This document shows positions 44,660-56,700 of a stretch of 64,000 bases of DNA, piece after piece. The translations under genes and the position numbers were made by a program. Origin of the DNA: Hemileia vastatrix. Taxonomy: Eukaryota; Basidiomycota; Pucciniomycetes; Pucciniales; Zaghouaniaceae. Numbering within the stretch: position 1 is the first letter of the stretch; each line of letters opens with the position of its first letter. Location of the stretch: NCBI GenBank assembly GCA_030280995.1, contig JASXTE010000014.1:310001-374000 (forward strand). Reading direction: 5' to 3'. Under the pieces are notes generated by a model. The model saw nothing but the letters and a program-made list of their open reading frames with translations, was not told where the DNA came from and did not search any database.

Positions 44660-45725
44660 CATCCTGGTGGCTAATTCCTGCCAGCAATCTTGAATGATAT
44701 TCTTTCTGGCAGGTTAAAATGTTAATCTATTTTTCTGACCACTTTCCAGCCATAAATTCAATATTTAGATGTCTGGCAAGCCAGAAATAGGTGCAAGTAC
44801 CTGCCAGCCAGCAATTTGCTTGTTAGCTGACTGGCAGGTTGGGTGAATCAATGATTTGTTTAGCCTCTAATTGCATGCCAGCTAGAAACAAACCAATTTG
44901 CTTTCTGGCTGGCAGGGTAGCAGATTGAGTGGTTGGGGAAATGCATCAATTTCTACTTCCTTTCAGCAGGAAATATGATGCTTAGCTTGCTGGAAAGAAT
45001 GAAGCAAATTGATGCTTTTGTGGAAACCTGAAAATGCCTGCCAGCCTGCTGAAAAGCATATCCCTTTCTAGCTGGCAAGTTGTGATTGCAATTGATCATA
45101 TTTGATCAATTTGCTTGAGCCACTCGCTTGCTTCATGCTAGCAAGTTTAAAAAATATTGAGGGGAAGGAGATAAAAATTTATATTTGAGAAGATGATTTG
45201 CCTTCCAGCCAGCAGAAAATGAATAACTTGCTGGCTGGCAGGTTGATGTAGCACACAGTGGCATTCGATTGATCAATCAATCGATTGATTGATTTATTGA
45301 TTGATTGATCAATTGATCTATTGATTTATTGATTGATCGACTTGAAAGCTGCCTGTCAGCCATCCATACAGACATTTTCTGGCTGTCAGGAAGCCGTCAA
45401 GTTGATTGATAGATTGACTTGAAAGCTAAATCAGCCTACCAGCCAGCTGCGATGTGACTTTGTCGCTGGTTGGAAGGGATGTACAATCGATTTTCTGTCT
45501 ACATGCCAGACAGCTAGGCAGCAAATTTCTGTCTGGCATACAGCAAGCAATTGATTTTTGGGGGTGATTCTTTCCAGAAAAGGGTGGCAAGTGCCTTGAA
45601 AACTTGCACATGCCTACCAGCCAGCTTAAAAGTAATCAGTATTCTGGCTGGCAGGGTCAGGATAAGATATTTTTTTAAGATTCCAGCCAGACAGTGATTA
45701 AAATGACAGCTGTCTGGCAGGCACT
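44660..45725. repeat. Cluster of CTGGCTGGCAGG stem-loops
   Basis: About ten inverted pairs of CCTGCCAGCCAG and CTGGCTGGCAGG variants, each pair separated by about 15-30 bp. Examples begin near 44688, 44770, 44878, 45036, 45200, 45352, 45435, 45505, 45612 and 45684. At 45268-45345 a run of TTGATTGATTGATC-type simple repeat sits inside. No open frame is supported. Confidence 0.85.
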
Positions 45726-47451
45726 AAGTGAGACAGGAGTTAAACAAACTAAATATAAGAATAGAAATGAAGTAAAAAACAAAAAGAGGCAGGAAATGAA
45801 AATGAAAGAGAAATACAGGCCAAAAAATGAGAATGAGAGAGTGAAACGATATAAAAATAATTAAAGAGAGAAAAAAAGAGAGAAACAGTCATTGATGAGC
45901 CACCTAAAAAAAACTTACTAATTAATTATTGACAGGTTCTGTAGGAAGTGATCAGAAGCAAGTCAAGGGGTCAAAGAGTTTGTTGGAGGAAGCGTAGGTA
46001 GTGTGTTTTTGATGAATAATGACGATTTGGGAATGTCAAATTAAGACTCAGTCATAGAAATAAGTGATGGAAAGCAAATAAAATGAGCAAACTTCAGAGA
46101 TGGAGAATATGCAAATTTCAACGTCAAAAAACATTTTGCATGTAAATAAGGGTGATTTTCTGTCAAAAAAAATCCATGCATAATAATTAAATCTTTAAAT
46201 TCAAAAAAAATATTTAATATTTCTTAATTCAATTTTAATCACCTACATTTCAATTTCTAACTATAGTTAGTTGAATGTTTCTGATTTTGTAGAATAGAAT
46301 GTACACTACCAACTCAAAAATGTTTGAACAATGAAAAAAAATTTTTGGAAAGAATGATTTTGTGTAGAATTTATGATAACCATTGGTAAGTCAATGATTA
46401 ACTTCAATTATTTATTTAAATTTTTCCTATATCCGACATATCTTCTTTCAATTTCATACAATTTCAACCAGAATAGGTTATGAATTATATGGAGAATTTA
46501 ATTGTAAATACATGATGGCAGTGGCATTGTAACATAACAAGAAGCAAAAAAAGAAGGCAAACCACAGCATCAAAGATTATTGCATGAGAGGAAAAATATT
46601 TGAAAATCTACCAGATTGAAAAAACAAATACCCCAACTAATGGGGCAGTGGGAGAGTGACAGATAAGACTTATAGTGTCAAAGGGATCTTTAAGCTGTTG
46701 TGCTACTTTCAGAAGGGCACAGAATTGTTTTTGGTGAGAAGGAAAGGGGAGGATGACACATTCTTGATTATTTTTGGTCCATAAGGGGCTTATGAGGAAG
46801 TTTGGAGAAGGTGAAGCATTGAATTGGTTAAGGTACCTTTACAGGAGAATGGCCTGATAAAAATTGAATAAATTCCATAGAATGAGATTAGGATAACCTT
46901 GTCAAAAATTTATAAATGATGGCTGGGTCACAATTTCCCATTAATTTTCAGAGTGGATTAGAATATGGGGGGTTAGGGGTTAGGATATAAAAACATTTTC
47001 AAGTATTATAAAAATATTTTCACTTTTTTCTTGGTTGTTTAAATTTTTGTGCATATTATGTCTCCTGTTAATTATTATTCATTCACCAAAATTTATTCAT
47101 ATTATTTATAATTGTTCCTGTCTATCACTAATCATTTTTGTATATTAGCTATTATAAACTTCTCCTGCTTATTTAATATTGAGAAAAATGATATATTACA
47201 AGAATATTCTGAATGAGAAGATATTATAAGTAAAAATCTTCTTTTATACCTTTATAATAATCATTTTTTAGGGCATCATTGGCTTATTTTCTTTTTTTTT
47301 TTGGTAAACAACATTTATATAGCAATAATCTGAAAAGTTGTAAACCCCAACTTGAAAATTTTATTGGACTGTCTAAAATGAAACTTTGTTTCAATTATTG
47401 AGAATGTGATTTCAACATGTTCTCAACAGATAATCATTTACTCATCAGTGA
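45726..47451. other. Purine-rich then AT-rich DNA, no gene seen
   Basis: 45730-45890 is purine-rich on the plus strand (GAGAGAAA-type). 46640-46860 is less AT-rich and may be a gene relic, but I cannot define a frame. The remainder is AT-rich. Confidence 0.45.
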
Positions 47452-47603
47452 GTGTTCACATGAGCTTCAAGGTGTGTTCAAAGTAAATTCAATACTTCTT
47501 CATGATGGTTTCATCACTTCCTCAATGTGTGCTCAAAAAGATATGAATTAGGGTTCAAGGTTGCGGACTTGCTAGCAAGTCAGCCCCCCATATTGCGTGG
47601 TGT
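47452..47603. mobile_element. Right terminus of the CACCACG-type element, second copy
   Basis: Identical to 569-720 except one base in the terminal palindrome (CAG for CCG). Similarity to the first copy begins abruptly at 47452; nothing upstream matches. It is inserted in a gypsy integrase gene, whose remainder starts at 47604. Confidence 0.9.
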
Positions 47604-48616
47604 AGTAGACAGATTTTTGTGGCCAGGTATGAATTTGGCAGTTCAGGGTTAGTTTCAATCTTGTGAAGAATGTCAAAGAAGAATTCACTTGAAACCTAAA
47701 GAGTTTGGATGTGCTACTTGTGAATCAAATGTTTTTGGAAGAGTCAGTTTGGATGCTGTCCATATTAAAAAGGGCAGGTAGAAATACTTGATTTTTGCCA
47801 GTGATGATTTGTCTGGTTCGGTTGAGGCGACGCTTCTGGTTAATTTGACTTCCAAAAACGTGGCAAAATTTTTGAAGAAGGAATGGGTGTTTTGGTATGG
47901 GTTGATGAAGTTGGTGACTCTTGATGGTGGGTAATATTCTGGAGCTGAATTTAAAGAAGCTGTGACAAGTAATAGTACCATATTCGGAGGGGCTACACCT
48001 TATTATCCTGAAATTGAAGGAATGGTTGAAAGAGGCCAGCAAGTTCTCAAGAATGCTTTGGTGAAAATGTGTGGAGATAGTGATGAAAAATGGAGGCATT
48101 ATTTACCCTTGGTTTTATTTGCTGATAGGGTCACTATTAAAAGAACAACTGGCTATTCCCCTTCTGAAATAATTTTTGGGCATTAAGCTGTTCTACCAAT
48201 GAATTTGGAAGCTGTCTCTTATCTTGGAAATTTTTGGGATGTGTTCTCAACCAAAATTTTGCTCTGTGACAGGATGCAACAGTTGGAATGCAAAGAGGAA
48301 TTTCAAGAGAATGCATACTCTAAAATGATGAATATAAGAAATCAATAAGTCAGATACTGGGAAAAGAAGTTGGCTCATAGACTCAGGAATCCCTTGAAAC
48401 CTGGTTGTTTGGTTTTAGAGTATAATAGAAGTTTGGAGAGCTAGTGGGGAAAGATGTTGTCTGACAGATGGAAAAAACCTTACAGAGTTAGATATCAGGT
48501 GTCTGGAGGCTTTTATGTTTTAGAGGAGTTAGATGGCGCAGTCTTAAAGAAGAGAGTAGCTGTTGATCAGGTGAAGATATTTTACCCAAGAGGCACTAGA
48601 AGTGAAGAATATTGAC
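47604..48616 (+). pseudogene. Integrase C-terminal part of a second gypsy copy
   Basis: It is collinear with 12905-13920. The zinc-domain end (SCEECQRRIHLK), the core start LDAVHIKKG, ATPYYPEIEGMVERGQQ with the catalytic Glu, FADRVTIKRTTGYSP, and the C-terminal module (KPYRVRYQ ... FYVLEELDG) are all recognisable. Stops near 47650, 47780, 47932, 48184, 48347 and 48443 and amino-acid loss around the second Asp (TLDGG-stop) show it is dead. The 5' part of the element is missing: the TIR terminus at 47603 cuts it just after the HH part of the zinc domain. Confidence 0.92.
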
Positions 48617-49830
48617 TCCGCAATGAAGATAAAATATTGACCATTCTTTAATTTTGGATTTCTGTGATGCTGTTCATCTGTTTTGTTGGAGACTTTTTTT
48701 AGAAGGTACCCATGAGTGAGGCTTTTAGTTTTTATTTTGGAAAGTGTGGGTTTAACTGATGGCCCAGCTGCTCTATCAACAGTTACCCCAGATTTTATAT
48801 TTACAACCTCTTCTCTTAGTTTGGTTGAACCCTATTATTGGTTTCTTTTCACAGGTTTTAGTCCTCTATGACTTTAAACTGGAAAATCTTTTGCTCTTCA
48901 AGTGCTAGACTCTTCACTCTTATTGGTTATGGTCTTATGTGATGGATTTTCTGTTTTTTTTAGAAGGTACCCAGGGGGGGCTTCTAGATATTATTTTAGA
49001 AAGTGTGGGGGTGACTGATAATCTGGCTACTCTGTAGAAAAGTTTACCCATAATGTCTGATTCAAGTTTTTTTGTTTGTCCTAGTTGAATCCTAGTTCTG
49101 GTTTTGTGATGCAGGTTTCAAGTCCACTATGACTTTAAACTGGCTTCCTGGCTTGGGACTGGCTTCTTTGGTCTTTTGAATTGGTGGTGGATCACTGATG
49201 GTCTCCATTCATTTTTACTTATTGGAGGGAGCCCACCAACTGATCATTTTTTTGGACTGGACTTTCTATGGAACTGGACTTTAACTTTTTATCTTCTTTA
49301 ATTTTTTTTCTATGGTTGTATTAGATAGTAGTTTTAGTTTTTTTTCTTTTTTTTCTTTTTTTTTCTATTAATTTTTTATGGGGATTATTAGGATATAAAA
49401 GCAGAAAACTCTCAAATTATATTATATGGTGTCACCACATCAGGGTCACTTGGATCTAGGAAGGAATTGGTGGGGAAAGGCTCATCAATTGGACGGGCAA
49501 TGTTATTTTCTTTTTTATCTCTATCTCATTTTTTATTTTTTTCTTTGTTTTCTATTTATTTCATCTTTTCTTATTGATATTATTTTTCTTAATTTTTTTT
49601 TATCTCAAATCATTTAAAAATAATTTAAAGGTGTATCCACATAAATGTGCACTTGGATGTGGGTAAGGTATCAGGGGATCAGCCCATCAATTGCCTGGGG
49701 TATACCAATTGTAATTATTGTTTATCTCATTTTATTATTGTTATACATTTCATTTTAATTTCTCAGCTCTCTTATTTTTGGGGTAATTTTGTCTATTTAT
49801 TTTCAAGTTTTTTTGTATTTTAGTAGTTTA
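48617..49830. repeat. 3' region of the second gypsy copy
   Basis: It aligns with 13921-15115: the paired AGAAGGTACCCA blocks (about 48701 and 48961), the TATGACTTTAAACTGG motifs (48868, 49128), and the paired CACATCAGGGTCACTTGGAT-like blocks (49437 and about 49637), again split by T-rich runs. Confidence 0.85.
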
Positions 49831-50327
49831 AATAAAAATAAATAAAAGTAAAAATAAAAATAAAAATAAAAATAAAAATAAAAATAAAAATAAAAATAAA
49901 AATAAAAATAAAAATAAAAATAAAAATAAAAATAAAAATAAAAATAAAAATAAAAATAAAAATAAAAATAAAAATAAAAATAAAAATAAAAATAAAAATA
50001 AAAATAAAAATAAAAATAAAAATAAAAATAAAAATAAAAATAAAAATAAAAATAAAAATAAAAATAAAAATAAAAATAAAAATAAAAATAAAAATAAAAA
50101 TAAAAATAAAAATAAAAATAAAAATAAAAAGAAAAATAAAAATAAAAATAAAAATAAAAATAAAAATAAAAATAAAAATAAAAATAAAAATAAAAATAAA
50201 AATAAAAATAAAAATAAAAATAAAAATAAAAATAAAAATAAAAATAAAAATAAAATAAATAATTAAAAATAAAATAAAAATAAAATAAATAATTAAAAAT
50301 AAAATATAAATAAAAATAAAAATAAAA
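49831..50327. repeat. (TAAAAA)n microsatellite
   Basis: A run of more than 65 almost perfect TAAAAA hexamers, with one substitution near 50130, becoming irregular after about 50255 and ending in a short TA run at about 50333. It occupies the position of the T-rich low-complexity DNA near 15050-15160 in element B, consistent with expansion of a pre-existing tract. The long FYFYFY open frame on the minus strand is its translation, not a gene. Confidence 0.97.
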
Positions 50328-50429
50328 CAATTTATATATATATATATATCTGCTAATTGTTATTTTTTTTCTAGTTAGTGAAATATTAATTTCTTTTTTT
50401 TTGTCTGGAAAAAGAAGCCTATTGGCCGG

Positions 50430-51660
50430 TGTGGCATTCCAAATCTGGGTAGGCTTCTTAGGTGAAAATTTGATTGGACCTTGGTTGGAAGAAAATCATG
50501 GTGTTAGCAGGTGTTAATTTGGTTGAAGAAAGTTAACTGGATTTTTTTTTGTTGGAGGATTTATGGTGATTTTTTGGAGGATTTATGGTGTTTTGGAATG
50601 GATATATGTTGGTATTCCTATTGTTATTTGATGGTTTCATGGATTAGGTATTGGTTTTACTGGATTTTCTAGGGCTCTCTTGGTATTTTTGGTGGATGCA
50701 GTGTGCTCATGGAGTAGCCATTTTTTTCCGGTGCGCTCCGGTGATTTTACGGTGCAAAAGCAAAGTCACTGTGGCAAAGTTGGTCATTGTGGAAAATTTT
50801 GGTCATTGGTGTAAAAAGTCTGGGCACTGTGGCAAAGTTTGGACACTGCAAAAAAGTCTAGGCACTGTGGCAGAGTCTGGTCACTGCAGAAAAGTCTGGG
50901 CACTGTGGCAAACTTTGGTCAATGTAGAAAAGTGTGATCACCAGTGCAAAGTTTGGTCACTGTGCCAAAAGTTTGGCTATTGTGGAAAAATTTGGTTAGA
51001 AAGTTATTATGCTTACTAGATCAATAGTTTACTGTAGATCATATGCATGTAGGGTATTGTTGGAAAAGTCTGGAGGAGGAGAATCAGATGGAAGGGAGAA
51101 TCTTAGTCTTCTACATTTTTTTTGTCTTTTGTTTCAATAATAAGGGTCTTTTTTGTTAATTAACAATTTTTAACATATAACAAAAATTATAATAAAAAAT
51201 ATCAACATATAGGGTACCATTGGATAGCTCTCATCCTTGGTGACTCAAATTTATTTTCTTTTCTTATAAAATTTATAAAATAAAAATATAATAAAGAACA
51301 CTCTTTAATTTTGGTGGGAAACTTGTTAAATCTGGGGCAGACCTTAAATAAGGCACTTTTGAACAGATCATCCCAAGGGTAGTTTCTGGGGTACTTTACT
51401 GTACTTTTCAGTCTCTGGGGAAAGTGTTGCGGCTTGTTCTAAGTATTTGCTGTGACTGGTATCAGTGTAATCTGGTATTAGGTTTCCAACACTTTCAAAG
51501 TCTTTCTCTCAGATTTTCAACTTATCCAACTCTTCAAGCAGATCTTCAAGCTTAGTTAATTGAATCTTACATTTACTTAGAGGGACAGGGATTTCTTTTT
51601 GTTTTTCCAACTCCCTTAGATTCTGCCTGCAGAAAGGTGACTGTAGGAGTCTACTCTACA
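50430..51660 (+). repeat. LTR of a second subtype
   Basis: It begins TGTGGCATTCCAAATCTGGG, related to the solo LTR at 20689, and ends GGAGTCTACTCTACA after the shared CAACTCCCTTAGATTCTGCC block. Flanking bases are CCGG on the left and CCAG on the right, compatible with a 4-bp duplication and a solo insertion. The left flank resembles gypsy B near 15190-15227, but the right flank does not clearly continue it. Confidence 0.6.
50762..51000. repeat. Minisatellite inside the LTR
   Basis: About twelve degenerate copies of a 19-21 bp unit of the form CACTGTGGCAAAGTTTGGT. Confidence 0.85.
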
Positions 51661-52475
51661 CCAGTTGTCTAGAAGAAGGATAAAAAGGAGTAAAAGAATA
51701 GGGAAATAATAAATTGGATTTTTATAATGATTTGGTAGCTTTAAAAAAAGCAATACAGAAAAATAAAGGAATACAACAACAATTGCTTGAGTAGAGACAC
51801 AACGGGAGGTTCAATTCAAAAAGAATAATAATTATTTTAATAAGTTTTAATATGCTGTTCACAATTATATTTATTAATAGACTTATTGCAACCTTTGATA
51901 TTTATATAGAATTTACATTAGAATTATAGTACTAATAAAAATAAAAATAAATGTATTACATTTAAAAATATGTTTAAATGGTGAGTGTATAATCAGTGAT
52001 GCGGCTAAAGGGGATAATCCAAAGCCTTTTATAGTAAAAGGACTCTCCGAAGTGTCAAAATGTAATAATTACAAAAGGGAATAACATGAAACTAGACATT
52101 AAAAAGAATAGAACTAAAACATGGAAACTGAGAGAAAAACATAAGACATTCAACTAAACCCGTGAGTAAGTAACTAATTTTCCCACCATGATTTCCCAAA
52201 AAAACTTAATTAAAATAATTAGTAACCAAGTAAGTTTGAAACATGAGAACAGTGAGTAAAATAATCCAAAAAAGATATTATAGTGACATGTAAAGGGTTT
52301 CAGTAAAACAAATAGAATTATTTTCACTCCAAAAATTCATGTAATCAATTCAATCCAGTTTAAAGCAATTTTAATTAATTTTTTTAACTATGTAATTAAT
52401 CCAATAATTAGTTTAAATGAAATATATAATTAATTTAATGATATTTTTAATTTAAAGGGGGGATTTTAATACTAT
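51661..52475. other. AT-rich flank, no gene seen
   Basis: Very AT-rich. Its last bases (AAAGGGGGGATTTTAATAC) contain a purine run just before the TIR element, so the target may have been next to a retroelement polypurine tract. Confidence 0.5.
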
Positions 52476-52520
52476 CACCACGGGAAATCTGGGGGTGAAC
52501 TGCTAGCAGTTCCCTCTTTT

Positions 52521-53790
52521 TGAAACTATTAGGTATTTGTCAGGAAACTGTTGGGAAACCATCCTGAAACTGTCAGAAAGATGTTTTTAAATCTGATGAA
52601 AAAACATTGAAAAAATAAACTGTCACAGATTGAATCCAGAACAATGCCTCCTTGAGCAGAGCTTAAGAACCACATTGAACATCAGTTAATCTCAGGTTTG
52701 GCAAAAGGTTGAACAACATCACTTAGCATACCTTAATATTCAAAATAAACTTGAATATATGTTGCGTGTATGATATAGATGCATATGCATTTGAATTTAC
52801 ATGGTGGATACTTATTGCATGCTAAAAATTGATGTGAATTGCCTATCCAAAGTGTATGCATAATGACTATGAAAAATAAATATGCATAAAAAATATGCAT
52901 AAAAATATGCATAAAAATATGCATAGTGATTATGCATAAAAAATATGCATATCGAATATGCATAAAAATATGAATAAAAATATGCATAAAAATATGCATA
53001 TTGAATATGCATTAAAAATATGCATATTGAATATGCAAAAAAAAGGTACATATACGTATATGAATAAAATATATTAATATGCATATAAATCTGTATAATG
53101 AATATGCATATGAATATGCATAAATATGCATAATGATTGAAAAATGCAAAAAAATGATGCTTAACGAGTATATTTTATGCATAAAAAGAAATATGCAATA
53201 TGAATTCATATTTCATACAGATAACACTGGCAAACCATTTTGACCAAAACTCATACTAAATTTTCATTCTGGACTAAAGGTGTGAGGAAAGGAAGAAAAA
53301 CAGTCCGACATTAGAAAAATGCTACATGCACTCATTTTGTAGCAGAGCAAATGAGAAGTGCTGAATTATGGTTGGTGCCCATAATTTAGTATGATATCAT
53401 AATTTTATTTAATTGTTTTCAATATTGAAAAGACTTTAGGTCGGTTGGTATAGATCTAGCTGTGCCAGGGTCTAATCTAATTATTTTAACAATTTCTTAA
53501 TAATTAATGGGCTTTAATACAAAAACAGGTTGTATTTTTTGTGGGATATTGGATATGATAAGGTTTTTTGTAAGAAAAAAAAAACTTATATTGTTTAAAA
53601 ATATTCCTGAATCAGATGTGGGATAATCACTACAAAAAATTGTAGTACTGTGGGCAATAAAATATATGCACAAGCAGTAAAGAAAGGACCAAGTGAAACC
53701 TTTTTGTGCAGTGGGAATCATTAGAGTGGAATTGTGGATGAAAAATATAATTCATTATTACCATTTTATTTAATCAAAAAATTTATAATA
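52521..53790. repeat. Left body of the TIR element, ATGCAT-rich
   Basis: Subterminal words like GAAACTGT recur at 52520-52580. At 52860-53190 TATGCATAAAAA-type words repeat about 20 times, giving many ATGCAT palindromes. The remainder is AT-rich. The open frames here (AYFYAYF-like) are translations of the repeat. Confidence 0.75.
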
Positions 53791-56700
53791 TTAAAAAGAA
53801 CTATTGATTAATTGGTATTTGACCTTTGTGCCTCACTCATATTTATCATTTGATTGATTTTTGTCACAATTATGTTATTAATATTATAAGTATAGCAAAA
53901 ACTCGAGTGCCAAATGCATACTGGGTGATGTTACACCTTTTATAATATTATTAAATAAAGGTAAAAAAATATGAAAATGATTTGTTTTACAAAAAATAAA
54001 TTGATATCCAAAAGCAATATGAGGGATAAAAAGGTAAAATTAAGGGATCAAATATGAAATAAAAAATTAAAGTGAAATTCCTCCCATCAAGAGCACTTAG
54101 ACATGATGGGGTGAATGCCCACCAGTGGCACTAAACTTGGACTATAATTTCTTTTTTGTAAAAATAAAAAAAAATCCACTGGAGCTTTACCAAAACTTCA
54201 GGATGACAATTTTGCCATATCAAACAACTTCTAGTGCAATTATTGAAGAAAAATTCATCTTCATTGCAATAGAGAGAATTGATCACATCAGACTGCATGT
54301 GACCAAAAGTGTCCAGCACAAGTTCGGCCGAACTTGTGCTGGACACTTTTATGATGGAGGTTAGCTAGGGTGGAATTTTTCTTCAGTTCATCTGGTATTT
54401 CTTATAAACATGTCCACTGGTATTTGATCTTTGTGCCTCACTCATATTTATCATTTGATTGATTTTTTGTCACCATTATGTTTTAATATTATAAGTATAG
54501 CAAAAACTCGTGTGCCAAATGCATACCAGGTGATGTTACACCTTTTATAATATTATTAAATAAAGGTAAAAAAATATGAAAATGATTTGTTTTACTAAAA
54601 ATAAATTGATATACAAAAGCAATATGAGGGATAAAAAGGTAAAATTAAAGGAATCAAATATGAAATAAAAAATTAAAATAAATATACTGCCATCAGGAGC
54701 AAGTAGACATGTTGGGGCAAATGTCCACCAGTGAGGCTAAACTTAGACTATAATTGCTTTTTTGAAAAACAAAAAAGTGCCAATCTGAGGTTTAAAAAAA
54801 CTTCAGCATAACCATTTAACCATATCAAACATTTTCTAGATCAATGATTGAGAGAGAATTGATCACACCAGACTGCATGTGACAAAAAGTGTCCAGCACA
54901 AGTTTGGCCGAACTTGTGCTGGACACATTTATGACGGAGAGTAGCTAGGGTAGAATTTTTTTTCAGTTAATCTGGTATTTCTTATAAACATGTCCATTGG
55001 TACTTGATCTTTGTGCCTCACTCATATATATCATTTGATTAATTTATTGCCACCATTATATTATTAATATTATAAGTATAGCAAAAACTCGTGTGCCAAA
55101 TGCATACCGGGTGATGTTACACCTTTTATAATATTATTAAATAAAGGTAAAAAAATATGAAAATGATTTGTTTTACAAAAAATAAATTGATACACAAAAG
55201 CAATATGAGGGATAAAAAGGTAAAATTAATCTCAAAGAGATCAATTATGAAAAACAAAATACTAGTAAAATTCTTGCTCTCAAGAGCCAGTAGAAGTGTT
55301 GAAAAAAATGGGAGCCATCAGGGCTAAATTGTAATAAGTGACCTTTTTTTTAAAGATAAAAATTTATACAACTGTGGTTGGGAAGAACAACAGGTGGATG
55401 ATTCAGCTAAAAAAAACTGCTTGTAGTGAAGTTTAATAAAAATATTTTTTTTGTTGCCATATAGAGAATTGATCCCATCTGACTGCACGTGACTAAAGAT
55501 GTCCAGCACAAGTTCGGCCAAACTTGTGCTGGACACTTTTATGATGGAGAGTAGCTTGGGTGGAAATTTTCTTCAGTTCGTTCATCTTGTATTTCTCACA
55601 AACATGTCTACTGGTATTTGATCAGTCTGTATCTTTCATATTTATCATCCAATTAATATTTTATCACCATTATATTATTAATGTTATTAGTATAGCAAAA
55701 ACTTGTGTTCCAAATGCATACCATGTGAAGTTATACCTTCAATAATTTTTTAAAATAGATTTAAATAAATATGGAAAGGAATAGTTTTACAAAAATTAAA
55801 TTGAAATTTGAAAGTAAAAAGAGGAATAAAAGAGTAAAATAAAAGTCAAAGAGTTAAAATATGAAAAAAATACTGGTAAAATTCCTGCTATCAAGAGCAA
55901 GTAGAGGTGTTAAAGCAAATGGGAGCCATCAGGGCTTAATTGTAATAAGTGACCTTTTCTTTAAAGATAAAAAATTATACACCTGATATTGGGAAGAACA
56001 GCAGGTGGATGATTCAGCTAAACCAAACTACTTCTAGTGAAATTTGATAAAAATATTTTTTTGTTTCCATACAGAGAATTGATCCCATCTGACTGCACAT
56101 GACCAAAAGTGTCCATCACAAGTTCGGCCGAACTTGTGCTGGACACTTCTATGATGGAGAGCGGCTGGGGTAGAATTTTTCTTCAGTTCATCTGGTATTT
56201 CTTACAAACATGTCTACTGGTATTTTATCTTTGTGCCTCACTCATACATATTGTTTGATTAATTTTTTGTCTTAATTATATTATTAATTATATAAGTATA
56301 GCAAAAAATCATGTGACAAATGCATACTGAGTGATGTTACACATTTTATAATATTATTAAAAAAAATGTATAAAAATATTAAAATAATTTATTTTAAAAT
56401 TTATTAATTTATATCCAAGAGCAATATGAGGAATAAAAAATTAATTTAAAGCGATCAAATATGAAAAAAGAAATCCAAGTATTATTGCTAATATCAAAGG
56501 ACAGTAGAGATGTTGAAGCAAATGAGAGCCGTCAGGAATAAATTGTACTTAATTGATTGTTTTTTAAAGATAAAAAATTGTGTACCAGTGGTTTGGATGA
56601 ACTCTAGGTGGATAATTCAGCTATATCAAACTACATCTAGTGAAGTTTCTTATCAAATAATTTTTTTTATTTCCATAAAGAGAATTGATCTTATCTGACT

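Larger units (their letters stand above)
21728..47603. mobile_element. Candidate 25.9-kb CACTA-like composite element
   Basis: Left end 21728 and right end 47603 form inverted repeats of about 50 bp: ACACCACGCAATAT, a G run, then the palindrome GACTTGCTAGCAAGTC and CAAC-TTGAA. Between them are a Tnp2-like transposase, an SNF2 helicase, an accessory gene, a serine-rich unknown gene, a Tet-like oxygenase and 9 kb of palindromic repeats. CACTA superfamily elements have ends starting CAC and 3-bp duplications; the related element at 52476-63006 shows TAT/TAT. Here the outer bases do not match (TGA left, TAG right). The left flank is copia and the right flank gypsy, so the two ends may come from different insertions joined by recombination or deletion. 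Confidence 0.55.

Noticed and set aside
49803..50330. Long minus-strand frame of alternating Phe and Tyr
   Set aside because: It is the direct translation of the TAAAAA hexamer repeat; no gene features.
52733..53209. Minus-strand frames rich in MHIFMHI/YAYF words
   Set aside because: Translations of the ATGCATAAAA repeat.
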